Shown in pieces: positions 43,463-55,607 of a stretch of 64,000 nucleotides of DNA. This stretch comes from Tetraselmis striata. Its lineage: Eukaryota; Chlorophyta; Chlorodendrophyceae; Chlorodendrales; Chlorodendraceae. Every line of letters begins with the position of its first letter. The stretch's first letter is position 1. The notes under the pieces were generated by a model. The model had not been told where the DNA came from. It worked only from the letters and a program-made list of their open reading frames with translations, and made no database searches. The DNA lies in NCBI GenBank assembly GCA_006384855.1, contig VCJN01002403.1, positions 1 to 64,000 of the forward strand, written 5' to 3'. The position numbers were made by a program, and so were the translations under genes.

Positions 43463-45339
43463 ATGGTAATGATGCTGCACGCCGCCGCATACGGGCCAGG
43501 CGCGCCGGGGCTGCCGCCGCCCTACTGGGCGCTGGCAGGCGGTGGCGGCAGCTGGGGCTGCCCACCGCCACCCTGGGCCCTTCCACCCCCGCACCCCAGC
43601 GCCCGCCGCTTCTCTGCACCCGACGCCGCCACGGACACCGCCCACCCCGCGCACTACGCGCCGCCCCGCCAGCACCACCAGCCGCCGCCGCTGTGGCTCC
43701 AGCCACGGCAGTCGTCCATACCGGTGGCAGACCACCCCTTCGCGCCCTCCCCGGGGAACCCCTACGCGCTGGAGTGCGCCCCCCAGCAGCATCAGCAGCA
43801 GCCCTGGCCCGCCTTCCACCTGCAGGTGCCCCCCCCCCCCCCCCCCCCCTTCCCCCTGCCGCCCGTGCTTCCCACCTTGGCCGGCAGGCGCCATCCCCAT
43901 TACATACAAACACCTGTACTGTACGGGTGCCGGCGCATTTTGAGGAACGCCTTTCTTTCGAGCGTGCCATGCCCTTTCTGGCCCATGTTTAGACAAGTTA
44001 CGCGCGGATATGCTGCATGTTTAAGAGCGCCATGCCGGCAACCGGCACCATACCATTGAATCAGGTCCGTGCGTTCAGAAATAAAGAAACGTTGCATCAT
44101 CACTGGGCCAGGGCATTGTGACGAGTCCTGACTTTGCCTTGGCATACATTCTGATGAATATAGCTGTTTCCTGTCTTGGCACCCGTGTAGATACCTGTCG
44201 TATCCCAAAGCCCGAGGCGTGATCATGTGCAAAGCCCAAGGGGTGTTCGAAGTGTGGGCTGATGGAAAGGCACTCTTTTAGACAGAGTGCGGTGCGCCGG
44301 GCACAATTGCACATTCACGACGCCACGCGTGAGGTCGTTAGGTCCGGCGGAGTGTGCGGGACCATGCGGGACCACGCCTTGCAGAGCCCTGAATCCACCC
44401 GCTCTGCCGAGTGCGCAGGAGCCGCAGCAGCTGGCGGCGGACCCTCTGGCGCCGGCCTCCCGCGGCGGCAGTTTCACCGACAGCGGCGCCGCCTCGGCGT
44501 CGCGCGCGTCGCTGCCGCCGCCGCTGGACGCGCACAGCTTCGACCCACTGGCGTCGTGGTACGTGCAGCACTACGGCAAGCCGGGCGCGGCCGCCGCCGC
44601 GGCTGCGACGCACGAGGAGGAGGTATCCTCGGGCCCGCGGGGGGAGCGCGAGGCGGCGCCCCGCCCGCCGCTGGGCCGCCCGGCGGCGCCGCGCAAGATG
44701 GGCCTGGTGCCGGGCATGTCGTTTGAGCCGCTGCCGCGCACGTCGGGCCGCCGCTGCGCCGCGAGGCCACAGCCCGCCGCGACGGCCAGCGGGCGGCCGG
44801 CGCCGACGGAGCTGCTGAGCGGCTGGGCGGCGAGCGACCGCCGCGGCGCGCCGTCGTCGATGCGCTGGTGGATGGACATGGAGCGGTGCTTTGGCGCCGC
44901 CATCACGGGCCGCCGGCCGGACGAGGCGCCGCTCGGCCGGGGCGCCAAGCGCGGCCGCGCGGACGTCAAGCTGGACGCCGCCGCCGGCAGTAACATGACA
45001 GGGCGCGGCATCACGCTCGTCGATTCGTGCGGCGGGGAGCCGTGCCGGAGCCCGAGCCCCCCCGCGCGGCGTCGCCGCTGCCGCCAGGCCGGCTCCTCCC
45101 CCGGGAGCCACGCGCCCAGCCGGGAGGTCAGCCCACCGGCCAAGGCGCCTACCGGCAGCGGCGCCGGCAGCGCCGCCGAGGACAGTAACGGCGTCGGCAG
45201 CGCCGCCGAGGACAGCAACGGCGGCGGCGGCGGCGGCAGCGGCGGAGGCAGCAGCGGTACCGCCCCGTCCTCGCCGGCGGAGTTGCCGTCAGAGTTGCAA
45301 CTGCGGGCTGCACAAGGCAGCGACAAGGCCGGCTTGTAG
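43463..45339 (+). CDS. proline- and low-complexity-rich protein (2 exons), function unknown
   Basis: Exon 43460-43825 (ATG 43463, after a TTCACAG acceptor, so an upstream exon may exist) and exon 44419-45339 (TAG 45337), joined in phase: FHLQ|EPQQLAA. Exon 1 is rich in Pro, His and Gln (PPPYWALAGGGG, QQHQQQPWP). Exon 2 has DAHSFDPLASWYVQHYGK, PRKMGLVPGMSFEPLPR and SSMRWWMDMERCFG as its only well-ordered segments, then a Ser/Gly/Ala tail with repeated GSAAEDSNG. The donor is GTGCCCC plus a C tract. About 427 residues from ATG 43463. No known domain was recognised; disorder plus short aromatic motifs suggests a regulatory or RNA/protein-binding role, but that is inference. Codon use is strongly GC-ending, as in the TPR-MYND gene. 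Confidence 0.65.
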
Positions 45340-47640
45340 CTCGACTGCCCAAGGACAGCAGCCACCCCTCTTCATGGCAGAGAACCCCTCTTCTCTGTAC
45401 AGAACCCCCTACGCTCTCCCCAAAAGAAGCAAAGGCCAGGCGAACGCCTGCCTGCCCCGCTTGAGGCTGTACCCCAAGAATCATGATCCCGTGTTCTCCC
45501 TCCCCCCAAAAAAACTAGACCCCCTTTATTTTCCTCCTCAAAGTAGGGGGAGTGCCTTTTGCTTATGTGCCACTATTGGCACAGCTGGCATTACCATCCC
45601 ATTTTTTGCCCCGCCCGGAGGGAGGCACTTAGTTAGTCCCCCGCCAACTAGCTTGGCGATGCGAGCTGTCGCTGGTGAAGCAGGCGCCAGCACATCTGTA
45701 TACGTATGCCGTATTTCCCTGGGTGTGTCACCCGGCTGTAATTCTTGATCTCCCGCTGATCGTCCAACCTTGGAAGAATTCCGCCGGGCACCGGCGCTGC
45801 AGGACTGCACGGCTGGCTCCCTGTCCTCCACTTGCAGTCCATTCTTCACTTATGATTACAAAAACTTTCCCAGTGACTTTCCCAGCCTGCGCTTGGTTGC
45901 GAGTTTATTCAAGATTGATGAAGTAGATATTGTAGTATGAGTAGACCGAGGAAAATCACATCGACGGCAATTATTCCAGTGCCTCAGTGCCCAGAGATTC
46001 CGCTTTTTGCAGCCCATCGTCCGATTTTGATCAGGCGTAAAACGTTGATAGGATGCCTGTAGCACGAACTGTCTGACTGTCCAACGAGCGCTCAAGCACT
46101 GCGCCCGCCGCCGCTGCTACGGATGCATGTGGTCACGGCGGCTGCGCTCCAATTGTGGGGCGCTGCTGGAAGTGTGTATGATCGCAGCAGGAGCGGTCTC
46201 CTGTCTCATCACTGTGAAAAGAATGTTGACGATCATCACATGCCGCTCCCTGCCTTTGTTCTGGCGCGAGGTTCCCGACGCAACCCTTCCTGGTAGCGCT
46301 GCTTCGTCGTGTGCTTAGAAGCACCAAGGGGCTTGCTTATCCCCATCTCCCTTTGTCGCGGCGCACCCACCATGGGCTCGCGCCGCGACAACCACACCAA
46401 CTGCCCTCCCCTTGGTTAATTTTCGCGGGACGGTCTGCCTCTTGGGCTTTTTGGCCCCTCCCAAAACTTCTAATGAAGTCCAACCAACTTTTTCGGCAAT
46501 ATATCTGGAACCGTGCCGGCTGCTGCTACTCTGTAGCAATTGTTTGGTGCATCGTTGGCGTGCATGAGCGCGGACATAGCCCCAAGATATGGTCAGATTT
46601 CTGACAACTTGGCGCTCAGCGGGACTGGCAGTGTCACTGTCCCCGCGGTGTATCATATGCTTGCTGCAATATTATGCGACTTCGGGTGCCTGCTTCAAAC
46701 ACCCCACGTTCCACAATGCATCTGCATTACCATCCGGCCTCCTGTCCCTTTTTAGTGGCTACTCTGTATCCGGTATCATGTAGGTTTGCGCACACATTAC
46801 TACGATATATAATCATATTTTTCACATACATTAGAAATGCACTATACGCCAACCAGCAGTACCTCGATGAGCTCGATGAGCTCGATGAGCCTCGTACTGT
46901 ACCTCCTACATTGGGCTACCCGGATACCTCGGTACGCGAACCGGAGGTTTGAGGCCGGAGTCCACAGCAACACGCACATGATACACACACAGACACGCAC
47001 ATACATACGTGTGTGTGTGTGAAATGAGAGATGGAGATTAAACAACAATCGATATAAAGTAGACACGATATAGTAGACGAAGCTATCCGAGGCTCATTAT
47101 ACTCAGAATTCCTGTGGGTGCGTCGGATTACCCCTACATGCTCGTCGGCCTACGCACATACGATTGGGCCTGCGATTAGCAACCGAGAAGAAGATTGAGT
47201 ATAGTTGTTCCGCGATAGCTTTTGTCGACCAAATATGGTCACTGACAGCCGTGGGAGGTGCTTATACGCTGTTTCTTTATTTCCGCATAGGAGCCTGTAT
47301 AAATCACTCGCGAAGTATGGCGTCATAGAGAATCAGCCTGAGACTGCAGGCATTTGATGCATGGCACATGCGGACTGGACACCGATGCATGCCAGCCTTC
47401 CATGCAGTGGCTGGAACACAAGCGTGAGCAGAAGCAAGCATGAGGCTCAGCGCCCCCCCCCTCTCCCCCCCAACCACCCGCTCCACCAAGCATCCACCGC
47501 ACAGCGACGGTGCTCTGAGGCGGGATGCTGCTCTGAGTGGTAAATAAGTTTTCCGTTTCATAGGATAGGCCGGAAATGGTCGGAGGCCAATCCACTAAGT
47601 ATCGCGTGCACTCTGCCTCGACGCTGCCATCACAGCTTGT
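45340..47640. other. no gene seen
   Basis: Intergenic sequence between a plus-strand and a minus-strand gene that converge here. Holds a small CGATGAGCT tandem repeat (46862-46890), a (CA)n/(GT)n stretch (46985-47020) and no convincing coding frame. Confidence 0.5.
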
Positions 47641-47644
47641 CGCT

Positions 47645-50600
47645 CTACATACCGTCGGAAGTTTCGCTAGTCCCGTCGGACTTCAACTCGGAGCCCTCCG
47701 CGCTGTTGGCGTCAGAGGTACCGTCCTCGCTCTTCTCTGCCTCGTCAGAGGATGTGCCGGTCTCGATCTTGCCGTCACTGTCGGAGTCGCTGGCTGAGTT
47801 AATCTTGTCGAGCTTGCCGTCGCTGTCGGAGTCTGACTGGCTGCTGGAGCCCGGGCCCATGGCATTGCCGTTGGAGCGGTTGCGGTCGGAGCTCTCGTCA
47901 CTATTGCAGCGCTCCCCGCCGCGGCAGCCGTCATCCTGCGGGGACATGCACGATGCTTTATATTGGCGGCCAGTCAAAGCCGCCATCGCGCATTCGACGC
48001 CCGACGATACGCCAATGCAGAGGCGCACGCACCGAGTCGTCGGACCCGTCGCTCTCATCGTCACCGCCACCGCCACGTGTGCCGCCCGACGAGCCCTTGT
48101 CGCTGCTGTCCGTCTCCTCGCTGCTGTCCTCGCTCTTGTCCGAGTTCTTGCTGGTTTCCTGTGAGTCCTGGCTATCCGTCTCCTCGCTGCTGTCGTCATC
48201 GCCGCCATTCCGCGTGTTGTTGTCGTCGTCGTCCTCATCTTCCGACTTGTTGTCATCGTCCTCGTCCTCCGACTTGTTGTCATCGTCCTCATCCTCCGAC
48301 TCGTTGTCGTCGTCCTCATCCTCCGAATCGTTGTCATCGTCCTCATCCTCCGAATCGTTGTCATCGTCCTCATTCTCGCTATTATTATCGTCGTCGTCGT
48401 TGCCGCCGTTCCGCGTGTTGTCATCATCATCCTCCTCCTCGGAATCGGTGTCATCATCCTCCTCCTCCTCGGTCTTATTATCGTCGTCGTCGTTGTCGCC
48501 GTTCCGCGTGTTGTCATCATCATCGTCCTCCTCCTCGGAATCGGTGTCCTCGTCCTGCGACCGGTCGTCCTCTTCCTCCGAATCGTCATCGTCGTTACCC
48601 GTCCGCGTGCGAGTGATAACATTACCATCGTCGTCCCTGTCCTGTTGAGATCACATCAAATCGACTTCAGCACACAGCAGCGAAAGTCCACTGCGGCTAC
48701 AACTCAAGCTCCTGTCGCTGCACTGCCCTGACAAAAATCCCGGCACAGCGGCGCAGGCAACGGTTCCCCAAACAACGGCAGTTCTACCGACTCCCATCCC
48801 TCCCCATCGGACGCTTCGGTTGCAAACGAATGCAAAAATCCTGACCACGCTTTAAAATACGGTTCGCTCCTGGTCCGCTGATCATTACCGTTTTCGACCC
48901 CACAAAGGAAAAAAAAACAGATTCCTGGTAATCTATCACAATATACTGCACAGATCCGGACCCGGTGTTTCAAAACAGTTCATCAGTGTTTCGACCCGCA
49001 ATCCCAGTTAACTGTCGCGGTATGCACCCATCCCTGTTTTCCCGTTATGCAAGCTGTGGATCAGCTGGCTGCGTAGCAGTAAAACTGCGACGATTCATGT
49101 CAGGGAGAATACTCCCTCCGGAGAAGCAACCAAGGGGCGGTACCTCAGAGTTGCCGTTTGAGCCGGTGGCGCGGATCTCGACGGCGCTGGTGCGGCTGAT
49201 GGACTGGATGGGCGAGAGCATGGGCGCGCTGGGCTGCGAGGGCCCGGGCTGCACCAACACGTTCTGCACGGTGATGGTGCCGTCCAAGGCCGCCTGGTTC
49301 AACAGCGCCTGGATGGTGTAGCTGTTGGTCGAGGTCGCGACGTTGAAGCCAGACACGCACTGCCCCGCCGTGTCAAACGAGATCCAGTAGTCCCTGCCAT
49401 TGGAGGCCTGGGGTGGGGTGACAATAGGTGTTGCCCGGAGAGTTTATTTCCGAAAAAACAAAACGCTTCACACTGGCAAAATCAACTCAGTTTCCGAAAT
49501 CCCATTGCACAGAAAACATCAATTACTAGCTAAGAAGCCAGCCATCGAGGGCGATTCAAAATTTCCCACCCGAAATCTACCCTTAAAATGTCAAATCCCA
49601 ATCCCTCTAAATACCCCAGCATCGCTCTGACTGCGCCATATACTTTGTTTACTAGCCCTTCTTCTTCCCCTCCAGGGGCGGTGCGCGCGAAAGATGCAAA
49701 TACTATATTGCGTGGAAATGGGCAGAAATCGTAACGAACACAGCATGAAATGTCTGACTTCGCAGTGGTAAAGAGTGCACTACTTTCTGACCCGCGATCT
49801 CAAGCAAATGGTGCTGTCTGCAGTAGGCGCTACAACAGGCTTCTCATTTTTAGGTATTCCAAAAAAACACATTCAATATCGCTGGGAGCTAGGTTGGGGA
49901 ACACGATGTGCCGTGGAGAGCAGGACGCGAACACGGTTGGCTTCCCCCCAGCAAGCCGGTATTCTAGCGCCGACATGGTGTTAACATGGAATTCGGCGGT
50001 TTGATGCGGGCCAGCCAGCGCTGCGTACCGTAATGCAGAGTCCGTCCAGCCGGGAGGGCAGCATGAACTGCCGGCCCGCCTGCGACGCGCAGAAGGGGAG
50101 CTGCTCCTCTACCATAGGGGAGTTGACGACGCTCTGCGTGCGGGATAGAACACCAAAGGGCCGGGCGGTTCCTCAAGTTAGAAAACAGTGACGATAAGCT
50201 CTGAGAGAATCCTCGCAGAATGGCACCTCGCTGTAACCCACAGTGCGAGCATATGAGCATCCTGCTGAATGCAAGGAATCCACCTTTGCCCACTGCACCA
50301 AGTTCCACCATAACGGCGTTTTTTCGTCATTGCTACTTGTATAAGTGAATGGCTCAATCGGATACAGAGACGTGGTTATCAGAGAAATGAATTTCAACAA
50401 TGCAGTTCGTACACGGCGACCTCCCGGCGACGAACGATTCCGTGACTGGCTCATTGCCGAGCACCACGACGCGCCGGTGTCTGCGAGTTCCGCGGGGCTG
50501 GAGGCTACCTTGCGACGTCAGGGGTGAGCGCCGTCGGCGCAGCAGCGGAAATGCGGTTTGGAGTGGGGCCGTGGTGTGCGTGCTACACGCAACTTGATCG

Positions 50601-50978
50601 CGTGGACCGGCGGGGTCTCGAGATTAGTAACCTTTACTGCAGTTTACTGATGCGGAAAATGAGCACGAGCACAACTCCACCGGCACGTCGTACCTGCGCC
50701 AGCGCAAGCAACGTCTCGTCGGTCGGATCGCACTTGGTACCCACAGGAGGCTGAAATCCCAAGCTGGCCGGTGCCGGAAGAAATCCGGGAGCTCGGCCGA
50801 AGGGAGCGGCCGGCTGCTGCCTGCCGGGCGTGACCATCGAGGGCTGCTGCTGCGCGAACGAGCCTCCGGCCCACTGTCTGAGGCGCCGCCCATCCGCAGA
50901 CGGCGCGGTGGCAGCGAGCGCCACCAGTAGCAGAGCCAACGAGGCGGCCACGCCGCAAGCGCGAGGGACGGGGGACAT
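47645..50978 (-). CDS. secreted, extremely acidic Ser/Asp/Glu-rich protein (6 exons)
   Basis: Exons in gene order: 50978-50694, 50508-50413 (weaker acceptor), 50133-50029, 49407-49144, 48641-48033, 47935-47645 (TAG). Every join is phase 0; about 549 residues. The N-terminus, MSPVPRACGVAASLALLLVA then LAATAPSADG, is a classical signal peptide with cleavage near residue 28. A globular part follows with Cys residues (TKCDPTDETL, LPFCASQAGRQFMLP, GRDYWISFDTAGQCVSG, TIQALLNQAALDGTITVQN). The last 300 residues are low complexity: repeats of SEDEDDDN and NTRNGD blocks, then SDSDSDGK blocks. Such chains bind cations and are often phosphorylated; secretion plus acidity suggests a cell-wall, scale or mineral-associated matrix protein. 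That is inference; no family was recognised. Confidence 0.72.
48190..48590. repeat. coding repeat of acidic blocks (GAC/GAG/TCG codons)
   Basis: Within the fifth exon of the acidic-protein gene, a unit of about 30 bp encoding SEDEDDDN(K/D/E) is repeated five times, and a longer block around TRNG and SEEEDDDD three times. Read on the plus strand it appears as poly-serine, a shadow. Confidence 0.85.
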
Positions 50979-51353
50979 CTTAGTGGAAATGTGCAGTAAG
51001 CAGGGAGGCGGCCTCCAGCACCGGGGGAACGATGTGGGGGAGGAGGGGGTCTTGAAAGGAAGCTACAGGTATACTCCGTATATCGCAAGGACGTTTGGGA
51101 GCGCGCGCAGTCAATTCTATTTCAAACGTGAGACGGGTTGACCGCCTCGCGCCAGCTGCTGTCGAATCTGCAGCAGGCCAGGGCAGGGGCAGCTCCAAAA
51201 ACCCTGCGCTGCTGCCGGGGCGGGTCAGAACGGGCGGCGGCCTTGCTTCACTGCTGTAGTTAGTGAAGCGTGCGCCGACTGGAGAGGGATGTAAAACAAA
51301 ATAGAGTACTTTATATTTTATCTTGATTACCAATGCGGCATGCCTAATCATCC

Positions 51354-51426
51354 GGGGTCGTAGCTCACTTGGTAGAGCGCTCGCTTCGCATGCGAGAGGT
51401 ACGGGGATCGATGCCCCGCGACTCCA
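51354..51426 (+). tRNA. tRNA-Ala (anticodon CGC)
   Basis: A 73-nt cloverleaf with no intron. The acceptor stem GGGGTCG/CGACTCC contains the G3:U70 pair that marks alanine tRNAs. D arm 51363-51378, anticodon stem CTCGC/GCGAG with loop TTCGCAT (anticodon CGC at 51387-51389), T arm GGGGATCGATGCCCC; discriminator A at 51426, no encoded CCA. A TTTT stretch 4 nt downstream would end Pol III transcription. Nuclear eukaryotic type. Confidence 0.96.
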
Positions 51427-51589
51427 CATTTTGAAATTTTCGAGGAGAAAATATAATTTAGCGCGGCACGTGGTACGTAGTCGTGCATTGCATACCATGC
51501 AGCACAGAGCGGAATTGCCTCCTGTCCGAGGTGGAGGCCTTAGTGTAGGCGGTAGATGCCACCGTCCTCACGGCGGCCGAGCCGTTGCT

Positions 51590-52310
51590 ACTAGGGTTAT
51601 CTTTTGATCCCTTCACCTAGAGCACCGACACCAATCCGGTGGTCACCGATTTCGAGGCGGAGCTTTTGCACGACCATGACCCCATGGCAGCGGAGGCGGC
51701 TACTTTGAGCGAGGATGCACTGGCTACGGCGCGCATCGTGGTTCACCTCCCCACTGCTCGGTTGAAGGGCGCTGGCATCCGCCGCATGGCTACCATACGT
51801 GATGCCGCCTTCATCGGCTGCATCATGAACGACATCCTCCCGAGGTTCCTCACTAGGAATTTGGACACCAACACTCCCACCCATGGTTTCTTTGACACGC
51901 AGCTTTATTTAGTACGTACTTGACCGAGGCAGCTTCAACGCAGCTTCTCCCGCCCGCCAAAATGATATCACTTCCTCAACGATGCTCGTGGGTCGGCCAG
52001 CCACACTACGGAGCCTAGTCGGCGGTGCGCGAGGCGTGGGACCGCCTTCATGCGGCTACTGCCTGCCACCGCCTCATGGGCGATGCGGATTCCCGCGTGA
52101 TGGAGCGGGAGGCAGAGGCTGCATCGAACACGCAAAAGAAGCTGGCGAAATTTCTAGATCATATGCCAACAACTCTCGACTCTGGTGGGCGGCACTCTTC
52201 ATGCAGACATGTCCCATGATAGTAGGGAACGATAGTGTTCGGCCAGCTCGGCGCGGCATCATCCGGCGTCGGGCATGTGGACGGTGGCCGTCCCCACTAC
52301 GCGGACGGTC
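51590..52310 (+). mobile_element. second copy of the RT-relic family, fragment
   Basis: The frame at 51639 reads FEAELLHDHDPMAAEAATLS, LPTARLKGAGIRRMATIRDA and IMNDILPRFLTRN, matching the minus-strand relic at 12480-12690 residue by residue with scattered changes; 52025-52219 continues with AWDRLHAATAC and VMEREAEAASNTQKK, as in 12230-12340. Frame changes near 51920 and 52020. It starts about 110 bp downstream of the tRNA-Ala gene. Confidence 0.7.
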
Positions 52311-52489
52311 ATGACTCCGCATGAGCTGCGGGAGGTCTCTGCTTGGTACTTCTTTCTACCTAGCCCGTGCCTGGCCCCTGTGGTTGGGAGCCAGTAGGTT
52401 CCTTCACACACTTCAAACTTTACCTCACAAAACGGAACCGGTACGTAACGATGTTCACCAATAGCATCGCAGGACGAAATCACTAGTGC

Positions 52490-54610
52490 CGTGTGAAGCC
52501 CCCCTCGGCAAACCACAATTTACCGCGATCCGTACTCGCGCCGCCACCGACGGTCGCATGTTCCTACCATGCTATCACCTTGAGCCATCCGCAGCCAATC
52601 CGCCAGCCGCAAGCAAGCAGACACGTCCAAATCCGTGCATTCCTCATCAGAGGACATGGAGGAGGGGGGCGAGGTGTTGCAGGGCGGACAGGCGCCGCGC
52701 GACGCAGACGTCGGTATCACAGATCCAGCGCGACAACACCCCACCGGCGGCGTGGGCGTCCCGCTCGCCGCCTCACATCCCGCATCTCACACCACACCGC
52801 ACTCCTATGACCACAGGCCACACCTACTCAGATCACATGCCCTTTGACAAAATCAAGGCAATCGAAGAGGGCCAACTTCCGGCCGACGAGGCTGCCGCAG
52901 TCTCGCGGGACTTAGCAGCCCGACCCGTGCCGGTTGATCCGTTCCCCGTCACCCCCCGCGGGCAGTAAGGGCGCGAGCACTTGCACTGGTACCGGCAAAC
53001 GGATCCCCACCCGCCGCGGCACCACCTGTTGCAGAGCCCACGGGCCTCGGCAAATGTAAAGTCAGAACAGAAACGTCTCGCCCAGCCGCGAGAGCCGCCC
53101 ATAGTAGCCAAAAAGGCGTTGGCTGTGGCAACAGCCTACGATTCCGATCGGCCGGTGCTAGCGATGAGCACGCCGCGGCGGCGACCGCCAAATCCCCCGC
53201 CGCCAAATCCGGCGACGCCACACCACAGATGCCCCGGCCGGCACCACCCAAGGGGGCCTCCGTCGAACCGGCTACTACACACCCATCTCGCGCTCACGCA
53301 CTCGATGGCCGCGGGCACTTCCGCTATTGCCGGCACCTCTGCCCTACACCAACTTGCCGCAAGCGGCTCCCTTCCGCGCGCACGCGCGCTTAATGCCCCT
53401 TCTCCCACAAGGCACCGTCGACTCTGCAGTAGTTGCGCTACACGTCGCCGCTAAAGGAAAAGTACCCACCCACCCGGACCAACTCAGGCACCGCAGGCCC
53501 ACTTCAAGGGTTGAAGACCCTCCCGAGCCCTCAGGGGCCGTCTTGACGTCGCCCCCCCCCCCCCCCTCCCGCCCCCCGCCACGTGGGCCGACGCAGCACC
53601 AACTGCCTACCAACTCCCAAAACGTTCCTTGGGAGAACCTCCCCACACCACCCTCATGGGCGTGGCAATGAACGCACTGCCCCAAGACGCTATTGTCCCA
53701 GTCCTCAACGCACGACGACTACTCCAACCCCAGTATTGACATCACCACTAAGAAAGAGCGCCGCAACTCCAATCTCACAATGTTCCGGCCTATCCAGCCA
53801 AAAGGCATGGACGCGCATCACGGCCACGGCCAATGACCTTCGTGTCTGCACGAAACGTCTCCCGATGCCTAGCCAGAAAGGCAAACGGGGGGTCGCGACG
53901 GCGGGCACAATAAAACTCGCTCTTCCCAAGGTGGATGCCACCGAGGCCATCTGCCTACAGACAGACCGCAACACGGCCCTCGCCAACAAACTCTACTACC
54001 CGAATACCGGAGTGCCGGTGCTCCCCCGCATCGACGCCCTATCCATCACTCAAGAACTCCGTGTGCAATATTTGTCTCCAACCCCTTACTAGAAGACTGG
54101 TCCGGCCCAGAGCTACGTACATGCATGGCTTACCGCCATCCTCACTCCTATGCACGACATAGAAAGGGCCGCCAAAAGCAGGGCCACCACCCGCCGCCCA
54201 ACGAACATCTCCATGGTCATAGAGACGTGCACGGCCCAGACTTGGGACGAGCTCGACTCTCACGCCAATAACACCAAACCTGACGGCTCAACAATCAACC
54301 CAACGGCGGGGGTCCGTCTCCCGGACTGTGACACATACGAACTTTTCGAAGTTTTTCACATACATTAACCCCGCCTCCCCGCCCACACGGCCCACAGGAG
54401 CTAGCCACTACCAAGGCTACCGACCTGCTGGCTTTGGCCGCATGAGGGGCGGTCATCTGCCTACCAGCAACGAACTTTATGCCCGAGCTCTATCCGCAAA
54501 TCAACAAAACCCCGCTGCCGGACACGTCGCAACATGGCCAACCCCCACCCAAACCGGTCAGCGACGACTACTTTACTTACGTCGTCGACTGTCATGCTTC
54601 TCCCTTGGAC
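52490..54610 (+). pseudogene. broken ORF of an unidentified mobile element, left part
   Basis: Protein-like sequence in successive frames: HMPFDKIKAIEEGQLPADEA (to TAA 52968), then a Pro/Ala-rich stretch to about 53390. A frame at 53583-54362, with one TAG at 54092, includes KAWTRITATANDLRV, GTIKLALPKVDATEAICLQT, LANKLYYPNTGVPVLPRID and RRPTNISMVIETCTAQTWDE. Finally a third frame gives SDDYFTYVVDCHASPLDTP up to the LINE junction at about 54612. An ORF1 or gag-like protein is possible. The right part resumes after the inserted LINE at 55608. Confidence 0.4.
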
Positions 54611-54615
54611 ACCCC

Positions 54616-55590
54616 CCCTTTTCTTTCGCCCCCGGGACAGGACTGGCACCAGTGAAACCCTTGCAGCGTCTCTACGACGGCCGTTTAGGCAGCAATCCAG
54701 TTACGGAAAGCCCTGGCTAGGCGACGCTCCGTCATAGTCATCAAGCAAATTGCCGAAGCATTCTGCAAGACTAATTGGAGGCCAGTGACGGAATTTCCAA
54801 CACTGTTGGATCACCGTCTAAAACACTGCCATCACAATACCCGGCACTGACCACGAAAGATCCGCCCTACCCGTTTGGGCGTCGGCCCATTCGAGTAATG
54901 CGAGTTGGGGCAAGCCCCAACCCGCGGAGCAAAGCATTTCGGGAGTGCGATACATGTGCAACAAAAAAGGCAATGTGAGGGAGGGCCCGACACCATAGCT
55001 GGAAGACTTTCCCATTCCCAGTAAAATCCATGGCGCCGTGAAGGGAGGGGGGGGACCCCGCCCAAAATAAAGGCAGTTAAGTCCTCAGGTGTTGACGCAA
55101 TAACCTGACTAGCTACTAATAAAATCCCTGAACTCCGGAAGTAACAACCCAAAATTATGACGGTGATACCCCCACCGCGGGCACTCCACCAGCATATGTT
55201 CGATAGTCTCAGATTCACCTCCGCCACATGCAGGGCAGTGTTCAAGGAACCGCTTCGGCATGGCATGAATCCGGGCCAATCGGCGGGCAGTGGGAAATAC
55301 TTGGGTGCGTAAGTGTATCATAATGTGCAGCCCGGCCACAAGCAACCTCCGCGGGGACACCCATACCGTACTGTGGCAACGGGTTTGACGCATAAGACGC
55401 ATGGACATATATACCCCATGTTATATTGCGTGCTAGCGATGCCGACGATTCGTAACGCGCCCACACCGATGCCTTTACTAGTTTAGCGGCATCGCGCGCA
55501 GCTAGTGACCTCCACTAAAGTGGAAGGTGCGCCCCCTCAGCTAGCCCTACGTTCGCCCTAGCTAGTCGATCTAACCACCGCACATAACCC
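54616..55590 (-). mobile_element. inverted 5'-truncated LINE, same family as 8532-10262
   Basis: Minus-strand frames reproduce the other copy: LARIHAMPKRFLEHCPACGG, IEHMLVECPRWGYHRHN and FGLLLPEFRDF. The 3' end (low coordinate) has the same terminal block, CCCCCGGGACAGGACTGG on the plus strand. The copy stops at about 55590 where the other continues into the RT, so it is 5'-truncated. It splits the ORF relic on either side; both junctions carry an A-C-run word (ACCCCCCC at about 54610 and 55587), a possible target duplication. Confidence 0.88.
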
Positions 55591-55607
55591 CCCCCCCCTA
55601 CCAACCC

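Noticed and set aside
43449..45365. Long minus-strand frames across the proline-rich gene
   Set aside because: GC-rich antisense shadows; plus-strand frames have phase-matched splice sites and a stop at 45337.
47953..48648. Plus-strand poly-serine frame
   Set aside because: Antisense shadow of the acidic exon; signal peptide, phases and splice sites all support the minus strand.
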